A stretch of DNA of 49,771 bases from NCBI GenBank assembly GCA_021816745.1, contig JAKAWY010000002.1, positions 1 to 49,771 on the forward strand. The letters run 5' to 3'. This DNA is from Thermoplasmata archaeon. GTDB taxonomy: Archaea; Thermoplasmatota; Thermoplasmata; Thermoplasmatales; Thermoplasmataceae. A program made the translations under genes and the position numbers. The notes below the pieces were generated by a model that worked only from the letters and a program-made list of their open reading frames with translations, was not told where the DNA came from and did no database searches. This document shows, piece by piece, positions 35,333-44,748 of this stretch; the stretch's first letter is position 1; each line of letters opens with the position of its first letter.

Positions 35333-38290
35333 CTTATTGTTTTTTGGCTGTTCTGTTGGTTTCTGATCTGTCTGTTTCACTGTTTTCGGCATGGTTGGTG
35401 GGGTTTTCTTTGTGTTCCCAGTGAATGGGAATCTTCCCTGGGTTATCCTGTAATAGATAAGCCCAAAGATCAGTAAGATCAGTATGATGGCAGCCACGAC
35501 ATATACCAGTTTATAGCTGGATGCGCCCACTGATACTGTGGCCGTATACTGGCCTCCTACCTGCACGAAAGATGGCTGGCCTGATGTGCCTGCCTGAACT
35601 GAAATGTTTGTTGAACCAGAGTTTCCAATGGTTACATTTACAGTGAATGTTCTGGTCACGTTCTTTCCAAGATTCACTCCCACATATGTCTGTGAGCCAA
35701 TCAGGGATGTTCCTCCATATGCATAAATAGTTATGTTCTTAGCCACAACTTTAGCATTGTTGGTGACATTCACTGATAGTTCCTTTGAAGTTCCCTGTGT
35801 GAATGAACCGGAATAAACTAATCCTGAAACCAGTAGTTCAGGACCAGTGTAGGAAGGACTGTATGACTGGTTACTGTATGCGGTTGCATTGGGGTTGGAC
35901 GCTTTCAGGCCCACATGCATATTTCCCAGTGTGTTGAATTCTACCATGATCCAGTTAGAACTGTTCCAGTCTTTGGCAGAACTGTTATATCCAAGGATTG
36001 TCACATTTCCTGACGCTCCGTTCAATGATGGGGTCACAATGGTTCCGTTTGCATATCTGAATGTCCAGTTGAAAGTGATCTGCGAGAACGAGTAATATTT
36101 TGAAGTGGTGTAGTTGGCAGTCAGGATCATTGAAGAACCCGCAAGGATAGAACTTACATTGCTGTGAGTTGAATTCTGCAAAGTTACAGTAGGAGTGGGT
36201 GGGGTTGTGTCATTCACATAAACCATAAGTGAACTGTGGAGAGTTGAATTTACTGAACTCGTAATGTTCACATATACAAACTCCATTCCAGCAGTGATGC
36301 TTGGGTTTACGAACTTATAGTTTATCACTGAACCGGAAGCAGTATAATTTGGAAGACTCCAGTTGTAGAAAAGTGAAAGTGAATATTTGCTTTTCAGATA
36401 AGAAAGGTTAAGTGAACTCTTGCTGGCATCAAAGGTCACGGTTTGATCCTGATTGACCTTTATGGAGGTGGTGGTGGCATTGATTGTGTGGGATTGACCA
36501 TTCTGTGTGTATGATAAGTTAAGGAATGGTGTAAATGTACTTCCTTCTGCAATGAAAGTTATGTTTGTGACGTTGGTGAAACCGGAAGAACTGGTACCAG
36601 TTATGACAACATTGGTAATTTGCTGGGAAAGCTTAAAGGAAACATTGTAGTCTTTTCCAGTGACATTATAGGCCTTTCCGCTAACATTCCAGGAGAATGA
36701 AACACCAGGGTTATTGTACTCATATTTTCCATTTACGGGGTTATAGAAAGCATTTGAGATGTTCAGTGAAAAGTTCTGATTAAGTGGAACTGCTATTACT
36801 GCATTCTTAGAACTGGAGTTGAGTATGGAATCAGTTGTTTTAATACCCTGATAATAGACAACAAGATTTGCGTTCACAAAGGTTGGTTTCTGGATGTGCC
36901 CGAACTTTATGAGCACTGTGGATGATGAAACGACCGGGTATATTTCAAATGGGTTTCCATATGTAATCTGTGTGGAGCCGGAAGTCACTGAGACATTGGA
37001 ATTGTTATACTTCACGTAGGATAAATACTTCACTGCGGATGGAGTATTTGAGTAACCTTTCATAAATATAGACAAACTCATTCCGGTATAATTCTTTGAA
37101 GTCATTGATGAGTTGTGATAAACAGATGTTACGTAAGCATTGACTGAATTGGATGTTGCAGATAATGAAACAATGTTATCACTATTGTTTACATTATAAT
37201 AAGTTCCATTTACCATGAAAGTACCATAGGTATTGCTAGAAATTGACTGAACAAGGAAATTTTTAAGGGCAGTCGTAAAGTTCGTAGAGACATTTGCATT
37301 TGCTATTGCCTCCTGATATGGAAGATATGATACACCTGCATCAGAAAATCCCGGGAATGCAGTTCCCTGAATGGCATAGTGTGTAGTGATTGTTACATTT
37401 TGAAGATTCTTTCCCAGTGAGTAATTTGTATAGACATAAGAACTGGACTGTGTAAGCCCGTAGCTATTTGCAGATGAAACAAGCATGGGAGAATATCCTT
37501 TTGCTGCAAGAACAAAAGATGTTCCAGTAGGAGCACTTACTGAAAATGTGTTACCACTGAATCCCAGTGTTGTATAGGAAGTTGTGGAAGAGTTATAGGC
37601 TATGACATTGAAACCGTTGAGACTTTGCCCTGTTTTGACATCATATACTGACCCAAAATAGTTTAATGCCTTGGTAGACAGATCCAGTGAGAGAAGGTTT
37701 CCGGATGCAAGTACTGCAACCTGGGAAAGCAATCCATTTGATGTTGATGAAAAGTATGAGTTTACATAAAAGTCACCGGTGGATGGAAGGTATGCCTTGA
37801 ATGATGATGCATTCGTTGTTTTTTGATCAAACATATATCCGCCAAGGGTGCTGAACTGAATTGTTGCAGCCTGCCCATTAAGACCGGAAAGGTTTACGGT
37901 AGAATACGATGCAGAAATTCCAGAAATATTCTTGGAAACATCTAACAATGGGGATCCCACTGTAACAGTGAATGTCTGTTTATCGGTATAATATACCTGC
38001 CCATGAAGGGTCGTGGTTGTCGGCATTACCGTGAAGAAGTAAGTTCCGTAATTTAGCGTGACATTCTGGGTACTTCCCACCACTGTCTGTGAATTTGAAC
38101 CGGCTGTTGAATTTATGTACACTGTAGGGTTGTTAAGGAACCCTATCTGGCTTCCGCCACTATACAGATATATGCCCATATTTACATGTGAACTTTGCGG
38201 AGCTGTTGCGCTTGAAACAGACGCAAGATTCATCATTCCTACAAGGAATAAAGCTATCAGGACCGCTGACAACATTCTCTTATTTCCCAA
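35327..38290 (-). CDS. Large type I surface glycoprotein, S-layer-like candidate
   Basis: This exported protein of about 987 residues is rich in Ser, Thr, Asn, Val and Tyr, with dozens of N-x-S/T sequons. It has an N-terminal signal (GNKRMLSAVLIALFLVGMM), repeated beta-sandwich-like segments, a CARDB-like stretch near residues 845-925 (ELSVNVTNNAKVVAKN) and one C-terminal membrane helix (YVVAAIILILLIFGLIYY), then a Lys/Pro/Thr-rich cytoplasmic tail. The frame opens at 38353. TTTATATTGC at 38324-38334 points to transcription starting near 38303. TTG at 38290 gives the signal a positive n-region, while ATG 38275 would remove it. It is probably a major envelope component; the exact role is unknown. 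Confidence 0.8.
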   Translation of the reverse strand: MGNKRMLSAVLIALFLVGMMNLASVSSATAPQSSHVNMGIYLYSGGSQIGFLNNPTVYINSTAGSNSQTVVGSTQNVTLNYGTYFFTVMPTTTTLHGQVYYTDKQTFTVTVGSPLLDVSKNISGISASYSTVNLSGLNGQAATIQFSTLGGYMFDQKTTNASSFKAYLPSTGDFYVNSYFSSTSNGLLSQVAVLASGNLLSLDLSTKALNYFGSVYDVKTGQSLNGFNVIAYNSSTTSYTTLGFSGNTFSVSAPTGTSFVLAAKGYSPMLVSSANSYGLTQSSSYVYTNYSLGKNLQNVTITTHYAIQGTAFPGFSDAGVSYLPYQEAIANANVSTNFTTALKNFLVQSISSNTYGTFMVNGTYYNVNNSDNIVSLSATSNSVNAYVTSVYHNSSMTSKNYTGMSLSIFMKGYSNTPSAVKYLSYVKYNNSNVSVTSGSTQITYGNPFEIYPVVSSSTVLIKFGHIQKPTFVNANLVVYYQGIKTTDSILNSSSKNAVIAVPLNQNFSLNISNAFYNPVNGKYEYNNPGVSFSWNVSGKAYNVTGKDYNVSFKLSQQITNVVITGTSSSGFTNVTNITFIAEGSTFTPFLNLSYTQNGQSHTINATTTSIKVNQDQTVTFDASKSSLNLSYLKSKYSLSLFYNWSLPNYTASGSVINYKFVNPSITAGMEFVYVNITSSVNSTLHSSLMVYVNDTTPPTPTVTLQNSTHSNVSSILAGSSMILTANYTTSKYYSFSQITFNWTFRYANGTIVTPSLNGASGNVTILGYNSSAKDWNSSNWIMVEFNTLGNMHVGLKASNPNATAYSNQSYSPSYTGPELLVSGLVYSGSFTQGTSKELSVNVTNNAKVVAKNITIYAYGGTSLIGSQTYVGVNLGKNVTRTFTVNVTIGNSGSTNISVQAGTSGQPSFVQVGGQYTATVSVGASSYKLVYVVAAIILILLIFGLIYYRITQGRFPFTGNTKKTPPTMPKTVKQTDQKPTEQPKNNKK

Positions 38291-38405
38291 ATTTATCTTC
38301 CTCTTTTTCGCTAAATAAACAGTGCAATATAAACATTCCTTATAAGGGCACAATAATAACTTTTTCCTTATATTTCGTGATAACTTCTATTATTTTTTAA
38401 TATAA

Positions 38406-39425
38406 TTATTTAATTGTCTCACTGATTTTCAAGGAATAATTTTTCATTGCCCAGTATCGTGTAATGATGGAAAATGCAGACAACTCTGGCCTTTCGATGC
38501 AAATCCAATTCATGCTGGTCGCCTTTTTCCTTGAAAAAATGAAATCCAGAGAATTCCAGGTACACATTTGTAAAATTTCCTCTGGTTCAATCCTTGAAAC
38601 ATTTTTCTGAATCCTGAAGAGGAATTCCATTTCCTGGAATATGTCCGGGTTGGATATCATAGCATTATCTGTCCCCATCATCACATTCATACCATTTTCA
38701 CCGTAAATGGAGTAATTTTGATCAATGCCGAAATACCTGTTCGATCTTGGGCAAATAGCAATATTCCTTGTAATATCAGATAAATCCTGAAATTGCTCCT
38801 TTTCTTTTAATGCGCTGCCGTGAATCACTAAATCCGGAGAAAATTCAGCCAGTGAACTGAAATCCTCAACTCTTTCCTCACTAAAATGTGTGGATACAAT
38901 TAAACCTAATTTTTTGGTATTAACCGAAAGTTCAGCAGCTTTTTCAATTCCAATGTCTGAAATGGAACTTATCCCTATACCATCCACGTATTCTGATAAG
39001 GTGCTGAGATCGCTGATATTCCCTGGCCTTGCAAGTATAATGGCTCCTGCATGTGCATTCTTTATTTCCTGGAACTGGTTTTTGCTGGGAAGTCCTGTTT
39101 CCCTGTAATCCATGAAATATGAAGTCCCCGCTTCTTTCATGAATCTTATGGAGGAAATTATTGAATCTATTATTTCCCTGTCTGATCTTTCAAGAAGTGA
39201 TCTGGCCTTCAGGCCTCTCGGGCCAACCACTTCAGCCAGTGTCCCCCTGGGTTCCTGTGACATAAAGGAATCCCCAAGATGAGTGTGTGCATTGACAGGT
39301 TCCGGAAAACATGTGTATACCGGCTTGCCTTCAAGCCCTGAATGAAAAATGCCCGTACTTCTCTCAATCCATCCCTCCTGGAATTCGCCCCTGATGAAAA
39401 AATTTCCACAAATCACATCATCCAT
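38406..39425 (-). CDS. Amidohydrolase-superfamily metal-dependent hydrolase
   Basis: This TIM-barrel hydrolase has 339 residues. The metal ligands of the superfamily can be followed: HxH in NAHTHLGD (near residue 53), a histidine in IVSTHFSEE, another in LVIHGSAL, and the aspartate in MGTDNAMISNPD. The family includes deaminases and dihydroorotase-like enzymes. The substrate is not evident. The frame opens at 39446, but the ATG at 39425 has GGGTGA four bases upstream. That site contains the stop codon of rtcB, so the two genes are tightly coupled. Confidence 0.85.
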   Translation of the reverse strand: MDDVICGNFFIRGEFQEGWIERSTGIFHSGLEGKPVYTCFPEPVNAHTHLGDSFMSQEPRGTLAEVVGPRGLKARSLLERSDREIIDSIISSIRFMKEAGTSYFMDYRETGLPSKNQFQEIKNAHAGAIILARPGNISDLSTLSEYVDGIGISSISDIGIEKAAELSVNTKKLGLIVSTHFSEERVEDFSSLAEFSPDLVIHGSALKEKEQFQDLSDITRNIAICPRSNRYFGIDQNYSIYGENGMNVMMGTDNAMISNPDIFQEMEFLFRIQKNVSRIEPEEILQMCTWNSLDFIFSRKKATSMNWICIERPELSAFSIITRYWAMKNYSLKISETIK

Positions 39426-39429
39426 TATT

Positions 39430-40830
39430 TCACCCTTTGAGAACAAAAATTGGAAACATACTGACCACAGGCCTGGATATCCCGGAGTTTATCATGGATT
39501 CTTTTACCTCTTCTATATCCTTGTAGCTTTCAGGTGCCTCTTCAGAAATAGAATATTCAGAGTCGGATTTGATAGAGATCCCCTTTTTTTCAAGATTTTC
39601 AATAACCTTCATGTGATTTATGGTCTCCTTTGCCATCTTTCGACTCATGCTTCTTCCAGCACCATGGCAACTGGATGAAAATGATATATCTTTTTCACTC
39701 TGCGAACCCACCATTATGTAAGATCTGGCCCCCATGCTCCCCGGTATTATCACTGGATGCCCGGTCTCCCTGTAATAACCACTGGCCCTTCCTGGACCAT
39801 GTGCAGCTGTGGCCCCTTTCCTGTGAACAAGAATTTTTTCTCCATGAAGATCATTTTCAAATGTGGCCATGTTATGGCTGATGCTGTATACAAGCCTGGC
39901 ATTAACCGGATCAAATGTGTTTTTGAAAACCTTGCCCAAAGCCTGCCTGATCCTGTGAATCATGACCTGCCTGTTGACAAAGCCATAATTTGCAGCGGCA
40001 TTCATTGCTGAAATATAACTTACAGCGGACTCTGAACCCAGCGGTGCATATCTTAACTGCTCATCCGGAACCTTCTGTTCCGGATATTCCTTTTTGACTT
40101 TCTCGATATAGTCCACTGCTACCTGGTGGCCCAGTCCCCTGGATCCTGAATGAATCATGACATAAGCCATTCCCTTTTCCAGCCTGAATTTTGTGGTTAA
40201 TTCAGGTTCAAACGTAGAATCAATGTACTGAAACTCCATGAAGTGGTTTCCTGACCCCAGTGTACCAAGGTAATTTTTTCCCCTGTCCTGAGCAAGCTGG
40301 GATACATCCGCCCATTTTGCTGACTTCATGGTTCCGGAATGCTCTGTCATGTTCTGATCATCTTCTGTGGCCATTCCATTGTCAACTGCCCATCCAAGCC
40401 CAATTTCCAGTATCTGTGACATGTCATCGGTGGTGGGCTTGAACCTGCTTTTCTTCATTCCCACAGGCACATTCTCCCATACTGAATCCATTATTTCCTT
40501 TGTTTTTCCTTTTAATTCCCTGATTTCCATCCCTGTGGACATCAGTGTCACGCCACAGTTGATGTCATATCCGACACCACCGGGAGACACTATTCCATCC
40601 TCCGCCCTGAAGGCTGCAACTGCACCCACAGGAAATCCATACCCCTGGTGTATGTCAGGCATGCCCACTGGCAGATCGACAATCCCGGGAAGTTCAGAAA
40701 TGTTTAACAGCTGGTTGATGGCCCCGGTTTTCATGGCCTGATCCAGTATGGATTCACTGCCTATGATCCTGGCATTCCTTTTTCCATCATTCACCCTGAA
40801 CACTGAAGGGCATTCCATGATTTTTTCCAT
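39430..40830 (-). CDS. rtcB: RtcB tRNA-splicing and RNA ligase
   Basis: RtcB joins tRNA halves after intron removal, using GTP and Mn2+. The characteristic segments are present: DLPVGMPDIHQGYGFPVGAVAA, GVGYDINCGV with the metal-binding D and C, GTLGSGNHFMEFQ, VMIHSGSRGLGHQV and the C-terminal SCHGAGRSMSR-type motif with the guanylylated histidine. The 466-residue length and absence of an obvious intein are normal for archaea. It diverges from the gene at 40885, and the intervening AT-rich bases probably hold both promoters. Confidence 0.96.
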   Translation of the reverse strand: MEKIMECPSVFRVNDGKRNARIIGSESILDQAMKTGAINQLLNISELPGIVDLPVGMPDIHQGYGFPVGAVAAFRAEDGIVSPGGVGYDINCGVTLMSTGMEIRELKGKTKEIMDSVWENVPVGMKKSRFKPTTDDMSQILEIGLGWAVDNGMATEDDQNMTEHSGTMKSAKWADVSQLAQDRGKNYLGTLGSGNHFMEFQYIDSTFEPELTTKFRLEKGMAYVMIHSGSRGLGHQVAVDYIEKVKKEYPEQKVPDEQLRYAPLGSESAVSYISAMNAAANYGFVNRQVMIHRIRQALGKVFKNTFDPVNARLVYSISHNMATFENDLHGEKILVHRKGATAAHGPGRASGYYRETGHPVIIPGSMGARSYIMVGSQSEKDISFSSSCHGAGRSMSRKMAKETINHMKVIENLEKKGISIKSDSEYSISEEAPESYKDIEEVKESMINSGISRPVVSMFPIFVLKG

Positions 40831-40884
40831 TTATATGATCCATGAATTAACAATTATTAATAAATCAGAGTGCATGATTGATCG

Positions 40885-41097
40885 ATGTCACCGGTAGTCA
40901 ACGTTGAGGATCTTGATCCCGATAAAGGTTTCAAACTTAGGGTGGAGATTTACCTCAGGCTAAGCGCTATCAGGATCCGGGAGCATTATAGCAATCCAGG
41001 CAAATTTGATGCCTACATCAAGGAAAGGGAAAGACTGATCAGAGAAATTGCCGGAGATGCAGAAATAAATGAATCCGGGAAGAGGATCTATCCTTAA
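40885..41097 (+). CDS. Small hypothetical protein
   Basis: I do not recognise this 70-residue protein. It is soluble and highly charged, with a long predicted helix (GFKLRVEIYLRLSAIRIREHY, then a second helix DAYIKERERLIREIAG). The ATG follows an AT-rich TTATTAATAAATC about 17-31 bases upstream, a good promoter position. The codon choice resembles that of neighbours. Such small helical proteins can be RNA- or protein-binding adaptors, but nothing here shows it. Confidence 0.6.
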   Translation: MSPVVNVEDLDPDKGFKLRVEIYLRLSAIRIREHYSNPGKFDAYIKERERLIREIAGDAEINESGKRIYP

Positions 41098-41220
41098 GAA
41101 GTCGCTGGGAAAACTCTGAAATTGATGCTTTTTGCAGGCCTGCATATCGAATCTATACAATATTTGAAAATTTTGCGTGATTAAACTGGGAATATTTATT
41201 AAAAAGTTGCATATCAGTAA

Positions 41221-41559
41221 ATGATATCGTTGACGGAAAAAAGCGGTCTTTTCAAGAAGCTGATGATTGATATGGAACCTGTCAAGAGGCATGTCAAGAT
41301 AATCAAGACTCTGATGTCGGAACAACCTTCAGGAATCATTAAAATGTCACATGCTACAGGTATTCCCGTGCACAAAATTAGATATTCATTGAGGATTTTG
41401 GAAAATGAAGGAATAGTGTCGCCATCCAGTGAAGGAGCCATGCTCACACCTGAATTTATAGACAGGAAAGAGGATGTCGTGAACGAGGCAAAGCAGGTCC
41501 TTGATGAGATAGAGAAACTTTACAATGAACTTCGACTGGCACTCATTGGGAAGAAATAG
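41221..41559 (+). CDS. Winged helix-turn-helix transcriptional regulator-like protein
   Basis: This 112-residue protein has a central helix-turn-helix (about residues 22-62: ARHVKIIKTLMSEQ-like start, then GIIKMSHATGIPVHKIRYSL) and the following wing (RILENEGIVSPSSEGAML), with a C-terminal coiled coil (DVVNEAKQVLDEIEKLYNEL) suited to dimerisation. The order helix, recognition helix, wing is that of MarR/ArsR-like archaeal regulators. TTTATTAAAA lies about 15-26 bases before the ATG. A GTTGCATAT motif lies directly before the start codon, suggesting it may regulate itself. Its stop is four bases before the GNAT gene. Confidence 0.75.
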   Translation: MISLTEKSGLFKKLMIDMEPVKRHVKIIKTLMSEQPSGIIKMSHATGIPVHKIRYSLRILENEGIVSPSSEGAMLTPEFIDRKEDVVNEAKQVLDEIEKLYNELRLALIGKK

Positions 41560-41563
41560 TTCT

Positions 41564-42058
41564 ATGGTGGATACATCATATGAGATCAGGATAGCAGTCC
41601 CAAAGGATGCATCTGGAATCATAAATTGCATGCAGAGCGTGATGGATGAGAAAATCTACCTTGTAAGCGATATTTACTTCTACACCGAAAGGGGAGAGAA
41701 GGATATCATAAAAAGCCCTGATGATCTGAGTCTTGTGGCATCATGGAATGGTATGGTGGTTGGAATTATGAGAATCCAGAGAGGAGTCTACAGGAAACTC
41801 AGGCATACTGCCATCCTTAGCATAGCCATAATGAAGGGGCACCGTGGAATGGGACTGGGGGAGAAAATGATCCTGCAGGGGATATCATGGTCTAGGGATC
41901 AGGGAATTGAAAAACTGAGCCTTGAGGTGTTTTCCACTAACACTGGTGCCATTAAGCTCTACGACAAACTTGGTTTTCATGAAGAGGGAAGGAAGGAAAA
42001 ACAGTTCAAGATCGGGGAAGTATATGCAGACGGCGTCATGATGACTCTGTTCCTGTGA
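41564..42058 (+). CDS. GNAT family N-acetyltransferase, RimI-like
   Basis: This acetyl-CoA-dependent transferase has 164 residues. The acetyl-CoA pyrophosphate loop is HRGMGLGEK (motif A), and motif B is visible as NTGAIKLYDKLGFHEEGR. The acceptor is not evident. RimI-like archaeal members acetylate protein N-termini or small amines. The frame opens at 41525, but that start would lie inside the regulator gene. The ATG at 41564 follows the regulator's stop by four bases and begins MVDTSYEIRIAV, as in the family. Confidence 0.9.
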   Translation: MVDTSYEIRIAVPKDASGIINCMQSVMDEKIYLVSDIYFYTERGEKDIIKSPDDLSLVASWNGMVVGIMRIQRGVYRKLRHTAILSIAIMKGHRGMGLGEKMILQGISWSRDQGIEKLSLEVFSTNTGAIKLYDKLGFHEEGRKEKQFKIGEVYADGVMMTLFL

Positions 42059-42175
42059 GATAAACTGCGACTGCAAAATATAAAATTTATCCCTATTCGC
42101 GAAAGATTAGGGGCAAACTACCAATCTATTGCATTAATCGGGAATATTTTTAAATAACACTTGATTTAAGGGTTA

Positions 42176-43147
42176 ATGCGTAAGCAAGGAAAGACGGACG
42201 TTATATTCTTAATTTTTATCTTATTCCTCTTCCTGGCAATGTTGTACGGCAGCTTAACGTCAATCCTATATTCCATGGCTGCACCTCCTTTTTTCCAAAT
42301 TGGGAGTACCGGATTAAGTGTCACTGGCGTTCCGTTTTACTTCTATTACCCGTACGGTATTTTCGCAGTGATCCTCCCTGTACCATTCTGGACAGGCATT
42401 GCAGTATTGATGATCCTTTACGCATTAATTTTCTTCTACCTTTATAAGTTCAATATAAGGAATCTTAAGGCAAACCCTTTGGAAACCCCTGTCGGTTTTA
42501 TTTCAGGATACGGATCCCTGGCATTTGCTGCGTCTATCGCTGTTGTGGGCATTCTCTATTTCTTTAACACGCCAATACAGTCACCCGGCCTCAGTTATGA
42601 AGAAAAATATCCCATGTTTCTTTATTACCAGCTGATTTATGCACCCTTTATTGAAGAGCTTGAATTCAGGATTCTTCCCCTGGGTGCATATGTTTACCTG
42701 AGGCAGTTTTATAGCGGAAAAAAAGGTTCATTGTTCTATTCATTCATGTTTCCAGGGCTTTCCCTGGTTAAATCCGGAAGGAAACTGGACAGGTATGATC
42801 TCCTGATGATACTGGTCACATCCACAATATTCGGATATGCCCATTTTGCCTATGGCGGATGGTCATTCACTAAAATACCACAGGCATTCATTGTGGGAAT
42901 TTTCCTTGGATTTGGATATATGCTATACGGCCCATTTGTGGACATCCCTCTCCACTTCCTGTTTGATGGCGTTCCGGGAATAAGTATAATTCCGGGTGAT
43001 TATCTTGGCAGCATATTTATTCTCCTTGTCTACCTGTTTTTGCTGATAGTCAATCTGGTTGCGACCATCATCCTGTTTATAGTCATAAGGAGAAACAGGA
43101 AAAGGAACAGGAATCTTTCAGAGATTGATGAATACAGTCTTACCTGA
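42176..43147 (+). CDS. CPBP-family intramembrane metalloprotease-like protein
   Basis: This integral membrane protein of 323 residues has about eight hydrophobic helices. It carries the three motifs of the CAAX-protease/bacteriocin-processing (CPBP, Abi) family: EExxxR in FIEELEFRIL (near residues 160-165), a histidine in FGYAHFAYGGW, and HxxxD in PLHFLFDG. Eukaryotic relatives trim prenylated proteins; archaeal substrates are unknown. TTTTTAAATAA lies near 20-30 bases upstream, so it probably has its own leaderless promoter. Its last 30 bases overlap the convergent purN gene. Confidence 0.88.
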   Translation: MRKQGKTDVIFLIFILFLFLAMLYGSLTSILYSMAAPPFFQIGSTGLSVTGVPFYFYYPYGIFAVILPVPFWTGIAVLMILYALIFFYLYKFNIRNLKANPLETPVGFISGYGSLAFAASIAVVGILYFFNTPIQSPGLSYEEKYPMFLYYQLIYAPFIEELEFRILPLGAYVYLRQFYSGKKGSLFYSFMFPGLSLVKSGRKLDRYDLLMILVTSTIFGYAHFAYGGWSFTKIPQAFIVGIFLGFGYMLYGPFVDIPLHFLFDGVPGISIIPGDYLGSIFILLVYLFLLIVNLVATIILFIVIRRNRKRNRNLSEIDEYSLT

Positions 43148-43711
43148 AACAGTAAATCCGTTCTTTACCATGGAATCAATAACTGGTGGAAAATATTCAA
43201 GTTCCTCCCTGTGAACCCTGGCTGCAATGTCCTCTGGAGTGTCTCCCGAAAGGACAGGAACCTTATGCTGATAAACCACCGCTCCAGAATCAACCCCCCC
43301 TTCCACCATATGGACTGTGAAACCGGTAACCGTTGTTCCGGATTCCTTTACAGCCTGATGAACCCTGATTCCATAGAACCCCATGCCTCCAAAGGATGGT
43401 AAAAGCGATGGGTGTATGTTGATTGTTTTCTTTCCATATTTTTCCACAAATTCCGGAGTAAAAATTTTCAGGAACCCCGAAAGTACAATAAGATCGGGTT
43501 TTAGTTTTTCAAGAAATTTCATGTGCTGCGATGGAAAAGGAATCACAGGTAATCCAAATCCCTGAGCCAGATGCGAGGCTCCGCAGTCTATGCGGTTTGT
43601 AACAAGGGCAGCAACCTTATAGGATGATTTTTCAGAAATTGAATATTCGTAAATACTTTTGAAGGTTGTCCCGGTGCCTGAGGCAAAGACCACAATGCTT
43701 CCTTTCAGCAT
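43118..43711 (-). CDS. purN: Phosphoribosylglycinamide formyltransferase
   Basis: PurN transfers a formyl group from 10-formyl-THF to GAR, step three of purine synthesis. The phosphate loop ASGTGTTFKSI is at the N-terminus. The catalytic Asn-His pair is in INIHPSLLPSF, and the Asp lies in EGGVDSGAVV. The length of 197 residues is typical. The gene stands alone on the minus strand and its 3' end overlaps the CPBP gene by 30 bases. It is divergent from rfcS. Confidence 0.94.
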   Translation of the reverse strand: MLKGSIVVFASGTGTTFKSIYEYSISEKSSYKVAALVTNRIDCGASHLAQGFGLPVIPFPSQHMKFLEKLKPDLIVLSGFLKIFTPEFVEKYGKKTINIHPSLLPSFGGMGFYGIRVHQAVKESGTTVTGFTVHMVEGGVDSGAVVYQHKVPVLSGDTPEDIAARVHREELEYFPPVIDSMVKNGFTVSGKTVFINL

Positions 43712-43763
43712 GCAAGGATATCCCGATTCCCTTATATTAACTATTTTTGCCTTTCATGGTTCA

Positions 43764-43771
43764 ATTTATAT
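43764..43771 (+). promoter_or_regulatory. TATA box for rfcS
   Basis: ATTTATAT, 24-31 bases before the ATG at 43795, consistent with a leaderless transcript. Confidence 0.6.
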
Positions 43772-43794
43772 TCCCTTAAAGCAATTACCTTCTA

Positions 43795-44748
43795 ATGGAA
43801 ATCTGGATCGAGAAATACAGGCCGGAGAGGATAGAAGACATGGGCGGCCAGCAGGAAGCAGTAAGGATTTTAAAAGGTTTCATTGATTCAGGAGAAATGC
43901 CACACCTTATATTTGCAGGCCCCCCGGGTGTCGGAAAAACCACTGCAGCATTATGCATGGCAAAGGAGATGATTGGCGAAAACTGGAAGGATCATTTTCT
44001 CGAGCTGAATGCCTCCAACGACAGGGGAATTGACATTGTAAGGGAAGATATCAAGGATTTTGCCAGGACTATGTCCATCACGGAGGGAAAGTTCAAGATC
44101 GTTTTCCTTGACGAGGCTGATGAACTGACCCCTGATGCTCAGGCAGCACTTAGAAGAACCATGGAAGTTTATTTCCGCAATGTGAGGTTTATTTTTTCAT
44201 GCAACTATTCCTCAGGAATAATACCACCACTCCAGTCCAGGGCCGTAGTAATAAGATTCAGGAGATTTGAGCCTGAAGACATGAAGAATATTTTGAAGAA
44301 AATAGTTACTGCTGAAAAAATGAGCCTGAATGATGAGATCCTGGAAGCCATTGCTGAGAACGCATCCGGTGATATGAGAAAAGCGGAAAACATACTTCAG
44401 TCACTGTATTATGTGGAAAAACCCCAGACCAGGGATGTGTACGAAATTGCAGGGAATGTTGAGGAAAAGAAACTGGTTCCTCTTCTGAGCAATGCCAGGC
44501 ATGGGAATTTTGACGAGGCATCCTCCATAGCCATGGACCTCCTGGTAAACGGCGGATATTCTGCTGTTGACGTTGTCAAGGGCCTTCACAGCCTCATAAT
44601 CAGGGAACATTCCTCAGTCATATTGAAAAGGGAAAGCATCATCGCACTTTCTGATGTGGAAAGCAGGCTTGTACAGGGCGGTTCAGACAAGATTCAGCTG
44701 GATTATCTGGTGGCCAGGTTATGCAAAATATTCACTGAAAATTCCTAG
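43795..44748 (+). CDS. rfcS: Replication factor C small subunit
   Basis: RfcS is the ATPase of the archaeal clamp loader that places PCNA on DNA. The Walker A is FAGPPGVGKTT (about residues 38-48), the Walker B is VFLDEADEL, sensor 1 and the SRC-type arginine finger appear as FSCNYSSGIIPPLQSR, and sensor 2 lies in SGDMRKAENILQ. The length of 317 residues is normal and no intein interrupts it. The stop codon shares CTAG with the stop of the convergent helicase gene. The large subunit gene is not in the window. Confidence 0.96.
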   Translation: MEIWIEKYRPERIEDMGGQQEAVRILKGFIDSGEMPHLIFAGPPGVGKTTAALCMAKEMIGENWKDHFLELNASNDRGIDIVREDIKDFARTMSITEGKFKIVFLDEADELTPDAQAALRRTMEVYFRNVRFIFSCNYSSGIIPPLQSRAVVIRFRRFEPEDMKNILKKIVTAEKMSLNDEILEAIAENASGDMRKAENILQSLYYVEKPQTRDVYEIAGNVEEKKLVPLLSNARHGNFDEASSIAMDLLVNGGYSAVDVVKGLHSLIIREHSSVILKRESIIALSDVESRLVQGGSDKIQLDYLVARLCKIFTENS

